Source of the DNA: Dehalobacter sp. CP
GTDB taxonomy: Bacteria; Bacillota_B; Desulfitobacteriia; Desulfitobacteriales; Syntrophobotulaceae
Direction: 5' to 3'
Length of the DNA stretch: 8,344 nucleotides
NCBI GenBank assembly: GCA_009910795.1
Contig: VMEE01000073.1
Span: 1 to 8,344 of the forward strand
Shown here piece by piece: positions 7,061 through 8,344 of this stretch. The position numbers were made by a program, and so were the translations under genes. Below the pieces are notes generated by a model. That model had not been told where the DNA came from, searched no databases, and was given only the letters and a program-made list of their open reading frames with translations. Each line of letters starts with the position of its first letter. The stretch's first letter is position 1.

Positions 7061-7080
7061 CCCCGATGCTTGCATCGGGG
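7061..7080. repeat. Perfect 9-bp palindrome with CTTG loop
   Basis: CCCCGATGC and GCATCGGGG are separated by TT, giving an 8-bp GC-rich stem closed by a CTTG tetraloop. It sits 34 nt past the stop of the minus-strand gene at 7115. On that strand it is followed by TATTGCTATAAAAATAAAG, which is A-rich rather than T-rich, so it is not a classical intrinsic terminator. The flanking TTTATTTTTATAG (about 7042-7055) is T-rich on the plus strand. Possible roles are mRNA 3' end protection, a REP-like repeat, or an IS200/IS605-type end. Confidence 0.6.
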
Positions 7081-7114
7081 ATAAAGGGCATCCGTGTCCA
7101 ACTTAGGGATTGAA

Positions 7115-7459
7115 TCAGATCTGAGTCTTTCTGCGCCTAGTCGGCTCCATGAATATTCTATCATTTGGGTCTCTTGGTTCCAGAACAATAACAAGAAGGT
7201 CTTTATTTGTCACACATTCATCGCCTTTCCCAAGAGAGAACCTCCCGTATCCATCGCTTGTTCTTCGAAGCACCTTCAAAGGAACCCTTTCATCTCCCTC
7301 AATGACAACTCTCACTTTTGTCTTGTCTATAGCATTCTCAGAGGGTGTGGTTTGGATTTGGGAAAGGGGTTCTTCGATCACATGACCTTCCATGAATGGT
7401 ACACATCTGTAAGAGATTTCCTTTCCGTTATCCTCTTTGACCTGCAAAGTTAACTCCAT
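7115..7459 (-). CDS. Orphan 114-aa protein, probably beta-rich, unknown function
   Basis: The protein begins MELTLQVKEDNGKEISYRCV and alternates hydrophobic and polar residues through VRVVIEGDERVPLKVLRR and DLLVIVLEP, as in a small beta-rich fold. The end is basic (EPTRRRKTQI). There is no signal peptide, transmembrane segment or recognisable catalytic motif, and I cannot name a family. I chose ATG 7459 over the in-frame GTG at 7465 because a strong TATA/BRE lies at the spacing expected for a leaderless mRNA starting at or just before 7459. It is monocistronic as far as can be seen, flanked by decayed DNA on both sides, yet intact with its own promoter, which suggests it is retained under selection or recently arrived. 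Confidence 0.75.
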   Translation of the reverse strand: MELTLQVKEDNGKEISYRCVPFMEGHVIEEPLSQIQTTPSENAIDKTKVRVVIEGDERVPLKVLRRTSDGYGRFSLGKGDECVTNKDLLVIVLEPRDPNDRIFMEPTRRRKTQI

Positions 7460-7482
7460 ATACACACTACGGATCGCGTTCC

Positions 7483-7497
7483 TATATATATGTTTCC
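7483..7497 (-). promoter_or_regulatory. Archaeal BRE/TATA promoter for the 114-aa gene
   Basis: Read on the minus strand, GGAAAC (a purine-rich BRE, plus-strand 7492-7497) is followed directly by ATATATATA (7483-7491). The centre of the TATA element is about 28 bp from the ATG at 7459. Archaeal transcription starts ~25 bp from the TATA centre, so the mRNA should have a leader of a few nucleotides at most. This agrees with the absence of a Shine-Dalgarno. Confidence 0.72.
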
Positions 7498-7499
7498 AG

Positions 7500-7865
7500 T
7501 GGAACTTGTTAGTCCTATCAAACCTATTGTTCCTTTTGTCCCAATTATTTGCTTAGATTCTCGCCGATCACCCCCGCTCTTGGTTCGGCATTTGGGCAGG
7601 ATCAGTCACTGATGTCCTCTTCGGAGGACGCTGTGGTCGGTATTGATTCCGCTAAGACTCGATTGCTGTACGCAGCCCTCAATGAGTCTTGATGAGATGA
7701 TTCAGGTCATATGCAAAACAGGCTACGAGGTCAGAAGTTTGACGAATCTGGAGCGTGGATAATCTGTTGCTCCGGATTCACCGGACATTTTCATGGTATT
7801 TCGTAACTGCATGTATCCTATTATCATTATTCTTCGTCCATCGTTAAATACTTTTTACCCATGAT
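7500..7865. other. Decayed DNA with transposase-like fragments
   Basis: No intact gene is present. On the minus strand (about 7560-7815) a frame reads VACFAYDLNHLIKTH, stop, GLRTAIES, stop, then a basic tail ending MPNQERG and TGA. The Cys/Ala/Tyr/Leu/Asn string resembles the last helix of IS5/IS1182-type DDE transposases. On the plus strand, frames 7612-7692 (MSSSEDAVVGIDSAKT, then to LNES) and 7682-7762 (MSLDEMIQVICKTGYEVRSL) could instead be a frameshifted gene. The strand cannot be settled by eye. Either way it is a remnant lying between the orphan gene and the IS256-type fragment. Confidence 0.35.
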
Positions 7866-8069
7866 CTACTCTTCATTTTTATTTATCATGATGCATCCTG
7901 CTAATCTCATCAGGGATTGATCACTCGGGAATGCTCCCACAGGGCTGCTTCTGCGCTTCAATCCCTTATTGATGCGCTCAATGATGTTTTGTGATTCGTA
8001 TCTTCTTCCAATGCGCCTTTGGGAATGCCAGTTATTCCACAAATCGAATCTGAGAAGAGTTTGCCAGAA
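7866..8069 (-). pseudogene. IS256/Mutator-family transposase remnant (C-terminal end)
   Basis: The frame ends at TAG 7866-7868 and reads RRYESQNIIERINKGLKRRS, then SPVGAFPSDQSLMRLAG and CIMINKNEE. This matches the family signature of IS256-type transposases (PF00872): TTNxxERLNxEIKRRTRVVGxFPNxxSxLRLxxAVL. That element is the conserved C-terminal end after the third catalytic residue. About 67 codons remain; an in-frame TGA stands at 8070-8072 and upstream text (toward the heptad array) no longer looks like the family. The DDE catalytic core is missing, so it cannot transpose by itself. It marks a past insertion cut off at the border with the parA region. Confidence 0.78.
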
Positions 8070-8114
8070 TCATAAGAACCATGGGTAGGCACTGAGGTCT
8101 TCACCCTTTTCTCT

Positions 8115-8178
8115 CCTTAAGCATTAAGGCTTAATCCTTAATGGATATCCTCTTAAGTCTTAAGGCGTAATTCTTAAT
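8115..8178. promoter_or_regulatory. Heptad-repeat operator/centromere array before parA
   Basis: Eight 7-bp units lie end to end: CCTTAAG CATTAAG GCTTAAT, then CCTTAAT (8115-8142); then palindromic GGATATCC (8143-8150); then TCTTAAG TCTTAAG, GCGTAAT, TCTTAAT (8151-8178). Each half is 28 bp and the two halves agree at 23 of 28 positions, as direct repeats. The array ends 2 bp before the parA start. Contiguous 7-bp repeats before a parA are the known operator and centromere design of ribbon-helix-helix partition repressors such as omega of pSM19035. It would therefore be expected to bind a small CopG/omega-like protein, to repress parA and perhaps act as parS. The periodicity is seen; the binding protein is inferred and lies outside the window. 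Confidence 0.75.
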
Positions 8179-8180
8179 GC

Positions 8181-8344
8181 ATGGAAGTAGTAGCAATAGC
8201 AAACCAGAAAGGGGGCTGTGGCAAAACTACCACCGCCGTCAATCTATCGGCCTGCCTTGCTGCCAAAGGGAAGAAGGTCTTGCTAATAGACCTAGATCCT
8301 CAGGGATCGGCTACAACTCACCTGGCAATCAGTGAGTTCGATAA
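8181..8344 (+). CDS. parA: ParA-family partition ATPase, N-terminal part (runs off window)
   Basis: The 54 residues present start [20 protein letters not shown], the deviant Walker A of ParA/Soj/MinD ATPases with signature Lys10 and Lys15. The Walker A' element [10 protein letters not shown] (33-42) follows, then SATTHLAI. ParA proteins bind DNA non-specifically as ATP dimers and move plasmid or chromosome cargo held by a centromere-binding protein. The start is short, without an N-terminal HTH, as in the small type Ib ParA group, which usually pairs with a small RHH-type ParB; this agrees with the heptad array upstream. ATG 8181 is the only start, since a TAA lies in frame at 8175-8177. There is no Shine-Dalgarno, so translation is probably leaderless. 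The rest of the gene and its partner lie to the right. Confidence 0.93.
   Translation, partial: MEVVAIANQKGGCGKTTTAVNLSACLAAKGKKVLLIDLDPQGSATTHLAISEFD

Noticed and set aside
6778..7194. 138-aa minus-strand frame as a full gene
   Set aside because: Its composition is rich in Ser/Arg/Leu in the part opposite a more protein-like plus-strand frame, it overlaps the 3' end of the 114-aa gene, and there is no Shine-Dalgarno or family signature.
5288..7516. Shared 13-mer AACTTGTTAGTCC near 5288 and 7504
   Set aside because: About one such match is expected by chance in a window of this size, and the flanks do not match.

Overview
The window looks like an accessory region of a methanogenic archaeon, most likely a Methanothrix (Methanosaeta)-like or related Methanosarcinales genome. 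This is an inference. It rests on archaeal-type promoters (a BRE/TATA pair about 25 bp upstream of an apparently leaderless start at 7459), Shine-Dalgarno sites of the GGAGG/GAGGT type, and small proteins of a style I associate with those methanogens. No rRNA, tRNA or species-specific marker is present to fix the taxon.

Layout from left to right. (1) 1-202: an unassigned edge, then a perfect 17-bp inverted repeat (107-123 / 142-158) around a TATA-like box, leading to a small basic protein (203-598, +). (2) 604-5564: a complete two-gene type III restriction-modification operon on the minus strand, mod (756 aa) then res (896 aa), coupled by a TAATG stop/start overlap. Its 3' end lies 5 bp from the stop of the convergent small gene. 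(3) 5565-6609: a compact minus-strand operon of small conserved-looking genes: a 170-aa protein resembling a RecA-fold domain without a P-loop, a 76-aa protein joined by an ATGA overlap, and a third gene 2 nt further on that appears broken by two in-frame TAG codons. (4) 6610-8110: mostly eroded DNA. It holds one intact orphan gene (7115-7459, -) with a textbook archaeal promoter, a CTTG-loop hairpin, and at least one transposase remnant (IS256/Mutator type, 7866-8069, -). (5) 8115-8344: eight TTAA-type 7-bp repeats in two groups of four around GGATATCC, immediately followed by the start of a ParA-type ATPase that runs off the window.

How the parts work together: Mod methylates the host's recognition sites and forms the complex with Res, which uses ATP to find and cut unmethylated DNA. 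The repeats before parA have the architecture of an operator/centromere for a ribbon-helix-helix partition protein, so the right edge is probably the par region of a plasmid, an integrated plasmid or a chromosomal par locus. The RM system, the transposon debris and the par locus together suggest a mobile or plasmid-derived island. The most interesting items are the heptad array before parA, the apparently amber-interrupted small gene, and the AT-rich target-recognition segment of mod.
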